From JBBIQS01 sp037442205 (lineage in GTDB: Bacteria; Myxococcota; Myxococcia; Myxococcales; UBA5297): DNA of 26,192 nucleotides. Below are positions 16,088-23,237 of the stretch, in pieces. A program made the translations under genes and the position numbers. The DNA is taken from positions 1-26,192 of the forward strand of contig JBBIQS010000106.1 in assembly GCA_037442205.1 (NCBI GenBank), read 5' to 3'. The notes under the pieces are model-generated. The model was not told the origin of the DNA, made no database searches, and saw only the letters and a program-made list of their open reading frames with translations. Position 1 is the stretch's first letter, and every line of letters starts with the position of its first letter.

Positions 16088-16603
16088 ATGGTGTCGGTTC
16101 TGCAGAAGGCCCCGGAGTTCAAGGGGACGGCGGTTGTCACCGGCGGGGAATTCAAGGAGATCGCCCTCTCCGACTACCGCGGCAGGTACGTGGTCCTCTT
16201 CTTCTACCCGCTCGACTTCACCTTCGTCTGCCCGACCGAGATCATGGAGTTCTCCCGGCGCAGCAAGGAGTTCAAGGAGCTGAACACCCAGGTGGTCGGC
16301 GCCAGCTGCGACTCGCACTACTCGCACAAGGCCTGGATCGAGAACGGCCTGGGCGAGCTGCACTTCCCGCTGCTGGCCGACTACACCAAGGAGATCGCCC
16401 GCAGCTACGGCGCGCTGCTCCCGACCGGCTTCCCCACCCGGGCCACCTTCATCATCGACCCCGAGGGAGTGGTCCAGTACAGCGCCTTCAACAACCCCAA
16501 CGTCGGCCGCTCGGTGAGCGAGGTGCTGCGGGTGCTGGAGGCGGTGCAGACCGGCCAGAAGTGCCCGGTCGAGTGGCACCACGGCGACAAGACCCTGGGC
16601 TGA
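16088..16603 (+). CDS. Typical 2-Cys peroxiredoxin (AhpC/Tsa family)
   Basis: 171 residues. It reduces hydrogen peroxide and organic hydroperoxides in the cytoplasm. The active-site motif PLDFTFVCPTE has Pro41, Thr45 and the peroxidatic Cys48, with Arg118 in TRATFIIDPEG. The resolving cysteine is Cys159 in GQKCPVEW. The protein ends soon after this Cys, so the C-terminal YF element of oxidation-sensitive peroxiredoxins is missing, and the GGLG loop reads NGLG. From family knowledge that predicts a robust enzyme. A GAGGAGG ribosome-binding site precedes the ATG. The gene occupies the place usually held by dxr between cdsA and rseP, with its own promoter candidate and a terminator. Confidence 0.95.
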   Translation: MVSVLQKAPEFKGTAVVTGGEFKEIALSDYRGRYVVLFFYPLDFTFVCPTEIMEFSRRSKEFKELNTQVVGASCDSHYSHKAWIENGLGELHFPLLADYTKEIARSYGALLPTGFPTRATFIIDPEGVVQYSAFNNPNVGRSVSEVLRVLEAVQTGQKCPVEWHHGDKTLG

Positions 16604-16629
16604 TCGCCCGGGTCGATCGCTTGCCTGGC

Positions 16630-16671
16630 GAGGGCGGACTGGCGCAAGCCGGCCCGCCCTCTCGGCTTTTT
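16630..16671 (+). terminator. Intrinsic terminator after the peroxiredoxin gene
   Basis: An 8-base-pair stem (16630-16637 with 16654-16661), then a single mismatch and a 5-base-pair inner stem with one G-T pair, closes on a GCAA tetraloop. A run of five Ts follows at 16667-16671. An alternative hairpin, AAGCCG (16646-16651) with CGGCTT (16663-16668), runs straight into the T tract. Confidence 0.75.
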
Positions 16672-16784
16672 GCGGGGCGCTCCCCGGGCGCAACCTCCAA
16701 GAGCGCGGTTGTTCACTCTCGTGCCGGCGGTTACAGTTGGCGCTCCGATCGCCGCCGCCTGCTCGCTGGCCCACCGACCCGACC

Positions 16785-18431
16785 ATGATGCAAATCCTGC
16801 AGAAGCCGGCCCTCTTCATCCTGCTGTTGGCGAGCCTGATCTTCGTCCACGAGCTTGGCCACTTCCTGGTGGCCAAGCTGTTCAAGGTCAAGGTGCTGCG
16901 CTTCTCGCTGGGCTTTGGGCCCAAGCTGCTGGGCTTCCGCTGGGGCGAGACCGAGTACTGCCTGTGCGCCCTGCCGCTGGGCGGCTACGTCAAGATGGCC
17001 GGCGACGAGCCGGGCGAGGTGGCCCCGGAAGAGGACCAGGGCCGCACCTTCCTCGACCAGGCGCCGTGGAAGCGCGCCGCCATCGCCTTCGCCGGCCCGG
17101 GGATGAGCTTGTTGTTCCCGGTGCTGGTCTACGCGGTGGCCTTCTACTTCAAGGCCACCGACTACTCCTCGCTGCTGGGGATGGTCCTGCCCGGCCGCCC
17201 GGCCTACGCCGCCGGCCTGCGCCCCGGCGACCGGATCGTCGAGGTCGACGGCACCCCGGTGCGCTACTTCGTCGAGCTGCAGGAGAAGATCAGCCCCAAG
17301 TGGAACCAGAAGGTCAGCATCGTCTACGAGCGGATGGGCCAGCGCTCGACGGTGGTGGTGGTCCCTGACAAGAGCGCGGAAGAGAATGCCCTGGAAACCG
17401 AGGTGCGCGGGCTGATCGGCGTCAGCCAGGGCCGGCACGCTCCGGTGGTCAGCATCGCCGATGCCACCTCGCCCGCCGCCCGGGCCGGACTGCAGACCTT
17501 CGACAAGGTGGTCAAGGTCGGCGACACCGAGGTCGAGACCTATCCGCAGCTGGCCGAGCTGCTGGCGAAAGCCACAGGTCCGGTCGAGTTGACCGCGGTG
17601 CGCGACGTCACCGAGGGCGGCGCCGCCGGACGGCTCTCCAGCTACCGGATCATTCGCGCCACGGTCCTTCCCGAGTCGCGCGACGGGAAGCCGTACTTCG
17701 GAATCGATACGACTGATCGCTTCGTCTACTCGGTTCGCCGGGACAGCCCGGCCGGCGAGGCCGGACTCGCCCGGGGCGACCGGCTGCTCTCGCTCAACGG
17801 CCAGCCGCTCGAGGGCTGGGCAGCGCTGGAGCGCGCCACCGACACCGACCCGAACAAGCCTCTGGCATTGGTCTGGGAGCACCAGGGCCAGCGCGTCGAG
17901 AAGTCCGTCCAGCTGCGGCGGATCGAGCAGACCGACGAGAACGGCAACAAGTACTCAAATTGGCTCTTCGGCGCCGACCCTGATTTCCGGCACTCGAGCC
18001 TCGTCGACGGGGAGCGGATCCCGGTGCAGATCACCGTGGCGGAGGCGATCAGGCGCTCGTTCCTGGTGGTTCCCGAGCAGGTGCGCCAGACCGGACTGGG
18101 CATCTACAAACTGCTGACCGGCAGGATCTCCAGCAGGAACATCGGCGGCCTTCTAATGATGTACGACGTCGCCAGCCGCTCGGTCGACATGGGCTGGGAG
18201 TACTTCCTGCGCATCTTGGGCTTCCTTAGCATCAACCTCGGGCTGATGAACCTGCTGCCAATCCCGGTGCTCGACGGCTTCCACATCCTGTCGTCAGCCT
18301 TCGAGGGGATCCGGCGGCGCCCGCTGAGCCTGAAGACCCGAGCCATCGCCAACTACATCGGGCTGGTGCTCCTCGTGACCCTGATGCTCTACGCCTTCCA
18401 CAACGACATTTTGCGAATCCTGCAGAACTGA
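16785..18431 (+). CDS. rseP: Site-2 intramembrane metalloprotease RseP with three PDZ-like domains
   Basis: 548 residues against about 450 in E. coli. It cleaves membrane-bound anti-sigma factors or signal-peptide remnants in regulated intramembrane proteolysis. Zinc ligands are in HELGH (22-26) in the first helix, and NLLPIPVLDG (489-498) supplies the third ligand Asp497. Between them are three GLGF-type PDZ segments: about 130-195 (AGLRPGDRIVEVDG), 218-290 (AGLQTFDKVVKVGD) and 312-382 (AGLARGDRLLSLNG). Most RseP proteins have two, so the third explains the extra length. The start is one of two adjacent ATGs (16785 or 16788) without a strong ribosome-binding site. It lies downstream of the peroxiredoxin terminator, so it may have its own promoter, which I could not place. 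It converges with sctQ. Confidence 0.95.
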   Translation: MMQILQKPALFILLLASLIFVHELGHFLVAKLFKVKVLRFSLGFGPKLLGFRWGETEYCLCALPLGGYVKMAGDEPGEVAPEEDQGRTFLDQAPWKRAAIAFAGPGMSLLFPVLVYAVAFYFKATDYSSLLGMVLPGRPAYAAGLRPGDRIVEVDGTPVRYFVELQEKISPKWNQKVSIVYERMGQRSTVVVVPDKSAEENALETEVRGLIGVSQGRHAPVVSIADATSPAARAGLQTFDKVVKVGDTEVETYPQLAELLAKATGPVELTAVRDVTEGGAAGRLSSYRIIRATVLPESRDGKPYFGIDTTDRFVYSVRRDSPAGEAGLARGDRLLSLNGQPLEGWAALERATDTDPNKPLALVWEHQGQRVEKSVQLRRIEQTDENGNKYSNWLFGADPDFRHSSLVDGERIPVQITVAEAIRRSFLVVPEQVRQTGLGIYKLLTGRISSRNIGGLLMMYDVASRSVDMGWEYFLRILGFLSINLGLMNLLPIPVLDGFHILSSAFEGIRRRPLSLKTRAIANYIGLVLLVTLMLYAFHNDILRILQN

Positions 18432-18435
18432 CCGT

Positions 18436-18522
18436 CGTGACCTGGCTGGCCGGCGCTGGCTGCTTCACCGCCACCGTATCGGCCGGCCTCAGGAACGCGC
18501 CGGCCGCACCCTTTCGGTCACG
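18436..18522. terminator. Nested inverted repeat between convergent rseP and sctQ
   Basis: Outer arms CGTGACC (18436-18442) and GGTCACG (18516-18522) and inner arms GGCCGGCGC (18448-18456) and GCGCCGGCC (18497-18505) are perfect and properly nested. They fill nearly all of the 93-base gap between two stop codons, as expected for a two-way terminator. There is no good T run on either strand, so termination is inferred from position. Confidence 0.4.
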
Positions 18523-18524
18523 GT

Positions 18525-19958
18525 TCAGCCGGCCAGCGTGCTGATCCGCACCCCCAGCTGCCCCTCGATCTCCACCAGCTCGCCGTGGGCCACCACCTTG
18601 CCGTTCACCGACAGCTCGACCGGATCGCCGGGCTTCTTGCCCAGCTCCAGCACCTTGCCGGCGTGCAGCGCCACCAGCTCCTCGGCGGTGATCGGCAGCC
18701 GCCCCAGCTCCACCACCACCTGCAGCGGCACGTCGTTCAGCAGCTCGGCGGCATCGGCCTGCACTTCCTCGGGCTTGGATACGCTCACGGTCTTCTCGTC
18801 CTCGTCGTCCCAGGGCGAGCTGCCCCCGGGGCTGGTCTTGATGGCCTGGGACGCCGACTTCTCGGCGGCGGCGCGCAGCTCTCCCAGCCCGTACTCGTCG
18901 TGCTCCGGCGCGGCCGGCCCCGCCGCCGGCTCGTGCGGCTTGGCGCTCTGCGGCGGCTGGCCCAGCTCCACTGCCTCGACCCGGGCCCGGTAGTGCCCCT
19001 CGCCGGCTTCCAGCGACACCGCGATCCGCCCCCGCCGCCCCAGCCCCACCCGCATCCAACCGGTGCCGCTCTCGCCGCGGTGGGCCTTGAGCGTCAGCTG
19101 ATCCAGCAGCATCACGTCGCCCGGCCGAAGGCGGGACAGGTCGGAGCCGGTCAGCTCCACCCCGCCGATCTCGATCCGCAGCTGGGCCTTGATCCCGGCC
19201 AGCCGGTGCAATCCGCTCTGCAGGTGCTTGAGCCGGCGGGCGCGGCGCGACGGACTGGCCTCGGGCGGCACGGCGTGGTTCACCGAGCTCGCCGGCAGAA
19301 TTAGTCGAATGTAGCCCGAGGAGACCCCGACCCCGGCCTTGAGCTCGACCACCGCCACCGCCGACTCGTCCTGCAGCAGCTCGAGCCCCTCCTCGACGCT
19401 GGCGAGGATTCCCTCCAGCCGCAGCCGGTTGCGCCCCTGCTCGCTTCCCGGAGGCGTGATCGCCTTGAAGGCCTCCAAGAGCACGTAGGCGATGACCCCG
19501 TTCTCGATGTCGGTCAGCGGCCGGACCAGCGAAGCCTCGTTCGCCCCGAGCAGCTGGTCGATGATGGCGTGGGCCAGCCCCAGCTCCATCTCCACCAGCC
19601 CGCGGGTGGCGTGCGGCGAGGGCGAGAGCACCCCCAGCACGGTGGCGGCGGGGATCAGCTTCGCCAGCTCCTTGGGCGCCACCGAGTGGACGTACTCCAG
19701 GCCCAGCGAGACCTCGGCGTCGAAGATTCCCTTGAGCCGCTGGCGGACCGCGTCGTCAGTCCCGCCGCTGAGCAGGCCGTCGGGGAGCATCCACTGCACC
19801 CGCTTCATCGCCTCGAGCTGCTCCCGGGGGATCTGCTCCAGGCGCGAGAAGCGGAAGGGCCGCGGCGAGGTCGCGCCCGGGCGCAGGCCGGGCTCGGTGC
19901 GCTCGTCGAAATCGGCGAGCTGCATGTCGACGACGGTGCCGCGCGGTCCCTGGCTCAC
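18525..19958 (-). CDS. sctQ: Type III secretion C-ring (sorting platform) protein SctQ
   Basis: 477 residues. SctQ forms the cytoplasmic pods that receive substrates and chaperones. The N-terminal half has a FliM/CheC-like domain (LVEMELGLAHAIIDQLLGA, RPLTDIENGVIAYVL). Two SPOA domains follow, at about 246-325 and 406-477, separated by an acidic, disordered linker of about 80 residues. Two SPOA domains in one chain fit non-flagellar SctQ better than separate FliM and FliN. The GTG start at 19958 has AAGAGG 9 bases upstream and lies 22 bases after the sctP stop; the later ATG at 19925 has no such site. An internal GTG at 18788 could yield a separate C-terminal SPOA product. It is the last gene of the sctO-P-Q unit. 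Confidence 0.87.
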   Translation of the reverse strand: MSQGPRGTVVDMQLADFDERTEPGLRPGATSPRPFRFSRLEQIPREQLEAMKRVQWMLPDGLLSGGTDDAVRQRLKGIFDAEVSLGLEYVHSVAPKELAKLIPAATVLGVLSPSPHATRGLVEMELGLAHAIIDQLLGANEASLVRPLTDIENGVIAYVLLEAFKAITPPGSEQGRNRLRLEGILASVEEGLELLQDESAVAVVELKAGVGVSSGYIRLILPASSVNHAVPPEASPSRRARRLKHLQSGLHRLAGIKAQLRIEIGGVELTGSDLSRLRPGDVMLLDQLTLKAHRGESGTGWMRVGLGRRGRIAVSLEAGEGHYRARVEAVELGQPPQSAKPHEPAAGPAAPEHDEYGLGELRAAAEKSASQAIKTSPGGSSPWDDEDEKTVSVSKPEEVQADAAELLNDVPLQVVVELGRLPITAEELVALHAGKVLELGKKPGDPVELSVNGKVVAHGELVEIEGQLGVRISTLAG

Positions 19959-19980
19959 TCTTGCCGACCTCTTGCTGTGC

Positions 19981-20910
19981 CTAGCGCGGCGGGGCGTCCT
20001 CGAAGAGCAGCTCCTCGAGGCTCAGGCCCTTGGCGCCGAGCGCGTCGACCAGGTCCTGGGAGGAGCTCTTGAGCGCCTCCAGCACCTCGCGATCGCTGCC
20101 GGAGAATACCGCACGAATCTTTCCGCCGCGACCTCCGGAGACCTTGATCGACAGCCCCTTGAGCGCGCTCGACTTGAGGTCGATGCGGAACTCGGCCATC
20201 CCCTGGCGGTTGGTCCCCACCAGCACCCGGCTGACGATCTTGTCCACCACTTCCTGGGCGATGCCGCGCAGCCTGGGCCCGCCGGCCTCCTTGGGCCGGG
20301 CCAGCGGCGGCGGGGCCATCAGCGCCGCCGGCGGAAGGCGAAAGGCCGTGGATTTGCTGTCCTTTTCCTGCCCTTGCTGTCCCTTGCCGCCCGAGCCGCC
20401 GCCCTCGTCCTGGGCCTCGGCGACCGGGGCCCCCGGCTTCTTCGGCGAGCCGCCGGTGGCGGTGGCGTGGGCGAACTCCTCGGTCTTGGCGTCCGGGGCG
20501 CGATCGGCGCGGGCCTTCTCCGAGGGGGTCTGCTCCTTCTGCGCTGCCTTCGACTGGCCGGCCGCAGCCTGGCCGCCGCGGGCCTGCGGCTGGGGCGACG
20601 CCTTCTCCGGAGTGCGCGCCTGGCCTGCGCCCGGCTGAGCGGCCTTGCGCTCCCCGAGCGCCTGCTGTCCCGCCGAGCGCTCGGCGTTCGACGCCTTGCC
20701 CGCCGGATCCTCGGGATTCTTCTTGGGCTCGAGCTTCTCGGCGAAGCCCTGGCGCGGGGCGCCGGCCTGGGAGGCCTTCTCGGCCAGCGCCTTGTCGAAG
20801 GCGGTGGACTGGCCGGAGCGCTCCTTCTGCAGCCGCTCCTTGGCGCGGGCGTCGGCGAGGCGGGCCTCGTCGGCGCGGCGCTCGGCGTTGGAATCGTCGA
20901 TTCGGCTCAT
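19981..20910 (-). CDS. sctP: Needle/hook length-control protein SctP (FliK-like)
   Basis: 309 residues. The first 200 or so are Ala/Lys/Glu/Gln-rich and without fold. The C-terminal 100 (GIAQEVVDKIVSRVLV ... MAEFRIDLKSSALKGLSIKV) match the FliK/SctP C-terminal pattern that switches export specificity. This two-part design and the position between the coiled-coil SctO-like and the SctQ-like genes support the call. The start ATG (20910) is 4 bases after the sctO stop, and its ribosome-binding site GGGGAG overlaps that stop, so the genes are translationally coupled. Sequence conservation in this family is weak, so naming rests partly on gene order. Confidence 0.75.
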   Translation of the reverse strand: MSRIDDSNAERRADEARLADARAKERLQKERSGQSTAFDKALAEKASQAGAPRQGFAEKLEPKKNPEDPAGKASNAERSAGQQALGERKAAQPGAGQARTPEKASPQPQARGGQAAAGQSKAAQKEQTPSEKARADRAPDAKTEEFAHATATGGSPKKPGAPVAEAQDEGGGSGGKGQQGQEKDSKSTAFRLPPAALMAPPPLARPKEAGGPRLRGIAQEVVDKIVSRVLVGTNRQGMAEFRIDLKSSALKGLSIKVSGGRGGKIRAVFSGSDREVLEALKSSSQDLVDALGAKGLSLEELLFEDAPPR

Positions 20911-20914
20911 CGGG

Positions 20915-21409
20915 CTACTCCCCGCGCTTCTGCCGGGCGAGGTAGAGCGCGTTGCCGATCTCCTCGCCGGCCTGCTCTTCCCGCGCCTCGCGCTCGGCCT
21001 TGACCTGCTTGACGAACTTCTCCTTGTGCTTCTCGATGGCCTTGAGCTCCTTGGCCGCCTCGGCCAGCTCGGCCCGCTTGCGCTCGGCCTCGGCCTCGGC
21101 GGCGGCCACCACCTGCTGCTGCTCGACGATGCGCTGCGCGGCCTCCTCCTCCTCGGCCCGCAGCCGCTTCTCGTAGGAGCCCATCCCCTGCACCGCCATC
21201 GCCCCCTTGCCCCTGGCGAGCAGCTCGTTCAAGTAGGCGTCGACCTTGGCCTTGCGCTCTCGCTTTCGCCGCTCGAGGTCGTCCTCGAGCCGCTTGAGCT
21301 CGGCGCGGGCGTCGGAGAGCGCCTTCTGCGCCTGGGCGAAGACGTTCTTGGCCTCGTCCTCGGCGCGCTTGCGGATCTCGAGCAGGGTCTGCAGCCGGTA
21401 CTGGGGCAT
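20915..21409 (-). CDS. sctO: Type III secretion stalk/coiled-coil protein SctO (FliJ-like)
   Basis: 164 residues, highly charged and almost entirely helical. The N-terminal YRLQTLLEIRKRAEDEAKNVF is typical of FliJ/SctO stalk proteins, and Glu/Ala/Lys heptads continue to the end. SctO inserts into the SctN hexamer and links ATP hydrolysis to the export gate. The gene starts the sctO-P-Q unit and is separated from sctN by about 4.3 kb of unrelated genes. No Shine-Dalgarno sequence precedes the ATG. A TACAAT at 21424-21419 (minus strand) would place the transcription start only a few bases before the ATG, so a leaderless transcript is possible. Coiled-coil composition makes the homology hard to prove by eye. 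Confidence 0.75.
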   Translation of the reverse strand: MPQYRLQTLLEIRKRAEDEAKNVFAQAQKALSDARAELKRLEDDLERRKRERKAKVDAYLNELLARGKGAMAVQGMGSYEKRLRAEEEEAAQRIVEQQQVVAAAEAEAERKRAELAEAAKELKAIEKHKEKFVKQVKAEREAREEQAGEEIGNALYLARQKRGE

Positions 21410-21418
21410 GGGGCGCTG

Positions 21419-21444
21419 ATTGTAGCGCGAAGCGCCGCGCTTCG
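21419..21444 (-). promoter_or_regulatory. Candidate -10 element and 7-bp inverted repeat before sctO
   Basis: On the minus strand TACAAT lies at 21424-21419, ten bases from the sctO ATG. Immediately upstream is a perfect inverted repeat, CGAAGCG (21428-21434) with CGCTTCG (21438-21444), spaced by 3 bases where a regulator could bind near the -35 region. The -35 itself is poor (TTCGAA at a 16-base spacing). Confidence 0.3.
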
Positions 21445-21487
21445 AAGGGAGGGCGGCCCCCTCACCCCTGGGCGCTGGCGCGGCGCG

Positions 21488-22138
21488 TCAGGGCTTGCCG
21501 GGCTTCTGGGCTCCAGGCTTGTCCGGCCGGCGGGCGCCGGGCAGCTGGACGCCGCCAACGTTGCGCTCGCGAGCCCCCTCGGCCTTGGCCTCCTTGAGCG
21601 TCATGAACTTGGGAGGCACCGAGCAGGCGGCGTAGATCAGCTCCGCCGGAGCCGCCGCGCCCGGCTCGTTGAAGACCTTGAGGAAGTCGGCGACTTCGTA
21701 GGGGAAGAGCTCCTTGCTGCCGCAGGTGCCTTGCACCGAGATCCAGTAGCCGCCGGTCTGAAAGAGCGCCTCTCCCGACTTGTCGAGTCGGCAGCCGCGG
21801 GCCATCGCCGAGCGGTAGGTGGTGTAGCCGTCGACGCCGGGGGCCAGCTTGCGCACCACCACCCGCAGCTTGGAGAAGCTGCGCGGGTTCTTGGGGGCGA
21901 GCTCCACCTTCAGCGCCCATGGAGCGAAGCCGATGCGGAAGGCCTCGGCGCGTCCCTTGGGACAGGTCGGGCCGGCGATGAGCTTGGACTGCGGCTCGAA
22001 GGTGGAGCTCGGGATCGAGGTCGGCTCGTAGACCTTGCGGATGCGCGCCTCCCAGGTCCGCGCCTCTTGAGGTTCGGCGGGACGCTTGGGGGGGGCAGCC
22101 GACAGCGCGGCGACTATCGCCAGCGCCAATGCGAGCAT
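21488..22138 (-). CDS. Secreted protein of unknown function inside the type III secretion locus
   Basis: 216 residues from the ATG at 22138, which has a strong AGGAGGT ribosome-binding site 5 bases upstream. The first 17 residues (MLALALAIVAALSAAPP) form a signal peptide without a lipobox. The body is a mixed alpha/beta region of about 165 residues with a few cysteines (GPTCPKG, ARGCRLD, QGTCGSK, AACSVPP) that could form disulfides. The C-terminus is a basic Pro/Lys/Gly tail. I do not recognise the family. Its stop is 78 bases before sctO on the same strand, so it may be co-transcribed with the secretion genes. An accessory or pilotin-like role is possible but unsupported. Confidence 0.7.
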   Translation of the reverse strand: MLALALAIVAALSAAPPKRPAEPQEARTWEARIRKVYEPTSIPSSTFEPQSKLIAGPTCPKGRAEAFRIGFAPWALKVELAPKNPRSFSKLRVVVRKLAPGVDGYTTYRSAMARGCRLDKSGEALFQTGGYWISVQGTCGSKELFPYEVADFLKVFNEPGAAAPAELIYAACSVPPKFMTLKEAKAEGARERNVGGVQLPGARRPDKPGAQKPGKP

Positions 22139-22153
22139 CGGACCTCCTGACAG

Positions 22154-22174
22154 CCCGGCCGATCGTCGGCCGGG
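22154..22174 (-). promoter_or_regulatory. Perfect 9-bp palindrome just upstream of a ribosome-binding site
   Basis: CCCGGCCGA (22154-22162) and TCGGCCGGG (22166-22174) are perfect complements around a 3-base centre. The repeat ends 5 to 11 bases before the AGGAGG of the secreted-protein gene on the minus strand. It could be a leader hairpin or an operator shared with the divergent gene. Confidence 0.4.
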
Positions 22175-22241
22175 TGGCACTGCGCGCATCTTAACAGCGG
22201 GTCGTCGTTCGCCCGATTTTTTGGCCGCCTTCTACAAGCCC

Positions 22242-22268
22242 TTGCCCGGCCGGAGCGGCCGCTATAAT
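22242..22268 (+). promoter_or_regulatory. Promoter with perfect TATAAT before the spermidine-synthase-like gene
   Basis: TATAAT at 22263-22268 is a perfect -10 element in very GC-rich DNA. TTGCCC (22242-22247) could be the -35, at a short 15-base spacing. Transcription would begin near 22275, about 26 bases before the ATG, which leaves room for the GGAG ribosome-binding site. Confidence 0.55.
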
Positions 22269-22300
22269 CCGGCCACCTCTCGCCCCTGGAGCGCGCTTCC

Positions 22301-23155
22301 ATGCTCAGAAGACTCGCCCTCGCCTCGCTGGCGCTGTGCCTGATCGCCTGCGCCCGCAGCCTGCCCCGGGTGGTCTTCCAGACCGACTCCGCCTTCAACG
22401 ACCGGCTGATCGTCACCGAGGAGCGGGAGGGAGTGCGGGCGCTGCGCTTCGAGCAGGACGGCGCCACCCAGAGCCTGGTGCGGCTGGCCCATCCGCTGGA
22501 GCTGCAGCTGGCCTACACCCGGGCGGCGATGGCCTCGCTGGCGCTGGTCGATCCGCCGAAGCGCATCGCCATCGTCGGCCTGGGCGGCGGGGCGATGCCG
22601 ATGTTCCTGCGCAAGCTCTACCCCGAGGCGGCGATCGAGGTGGTGGACATCGATCCCAAGGTGATCGAAGTGGCGCGGCGCTACTTCGACTTCCGCGAGG
22701 ACGCCAGGCTCACCGCCCACGCCGGCGACGGGCGGGAATTCCTGGAGAGGTCGGCCGGGGACTACGACCTGATCTTCCTCGACGCCTACGGTGCCTCGAA
22801 CATCCCGCGCCACCTGGCCACGCTGGAGTTCCTCCAGCTGCTGCGGGGCAAGCTTTCCAAGAGCGGCCTGGTGGTGGGCAACGTCTGGGACTCGGCCGCC
22901 AACCCGCTCTTCGGCCAGATGCACCGCACCTACGCCACCGCCTTCGAGCGGCTGTGCGTCCTGGACGTGCCGACGACCAGCAACCGCATCTTCCTGGCCC
23001 GGCCCGAGGCCGGCGAGAAGCTCGACGCCGACCTGCCGGCGCGGGCGGCCACCCTGGCCCGGGCGCGCGGGATCCCCTTCGATTTGCGCCCCTACGTCGC
23101 CTCCGGCTGCCTCGCCGTCGAGTCGGCGGACCAGGTGCTGCGCGACTCCAAGTAG
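22301..23155 (+). CDS. Lipoprotein with spermidine-synthase-like (class I methyltransferase) fold
   Basis: 284 residues. The N-terminus is a lipoprotein signal, with CLIAC placing the lipidated residue at Cys17. The body follows the spermidine synthase/Rossmann methyltransferase layout: GLGGGAM (93-99), acidic strand EVVDIDP (113-119), GDGREF (142-147) and FLDAY (159-163). In genuine aminopropyltransferases the last motif reads DxxD; here only Asp161 remains and the second Asp is Gly164, so spermidine synthesis is doubtful. GGAG lies 8 bases before the ATG. It is transcribed opposite to all neighbours of the secretion locus and ends at a shared terminator. Export of a fold that uses cytoplasmic S-adenosyl substrates is odd; a reshaped, non-enzymatic role or a cytoplasmic start must be considered. 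Confidence 0.82.
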   Translation: MLRRLALASLALCLIACARSLPRVVFQTDSAFNDRLIVTEEREGVRALRFEQDGATQSLVRLAHPLELQLAYTRAAMASLALVDPPKRIAIVGLGGGAMPMFLRKLYPEAAIEVVDIDPKVIEVARRYFDFREDARLTAHAGDGREFLERSAGDYDLIFLDAYGASNIPRHLATLEFLQLLRGKLSKSGLVVGNVWDSAANPLFGQMHRTYATAFERLCVLDVPTTSNRIFLARPEAGEKLDADLPARAATLARARGIPFDLRPYVASGCLAVESADQVLRDSK

Positions 23156-23177
23156 CGGGCCCGACGGCGCCCGAAAT

Positions 23178-23215
23178 GAAGACGCCGCGTCCCGAGCCAG
23201 GGGCGCGGCGTCTTC
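23178..23215. terminator. Bidirectional hairpin terminator between convergent genes
   Basis: A perfect 12-base-pair stem (23178-23189 with 23204-23215) closes a 14-base loop. It lies 23 bases after the spermidine-synthase-like stop and 23 bases from the stop of the convergent Cys-rich lipoprotein gene. The stem ends TCTTC on the plus strand and has an A-rich flank (GAAATGAAG) that gives Ts on the minus strand. Confidence 0.65.
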
Positions 23216-23237
23216 TGTCAGCCAGTGCGCCGCGGGC

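Noticed and set aside
22180..22233. Hairpin-like GCGGG...CCCG followed by six Ts on the plus strand, considered as a terminator
   Set aside because: The stem is only about four base pairs, and no plus-strand gene ends nearby for it to terminate.
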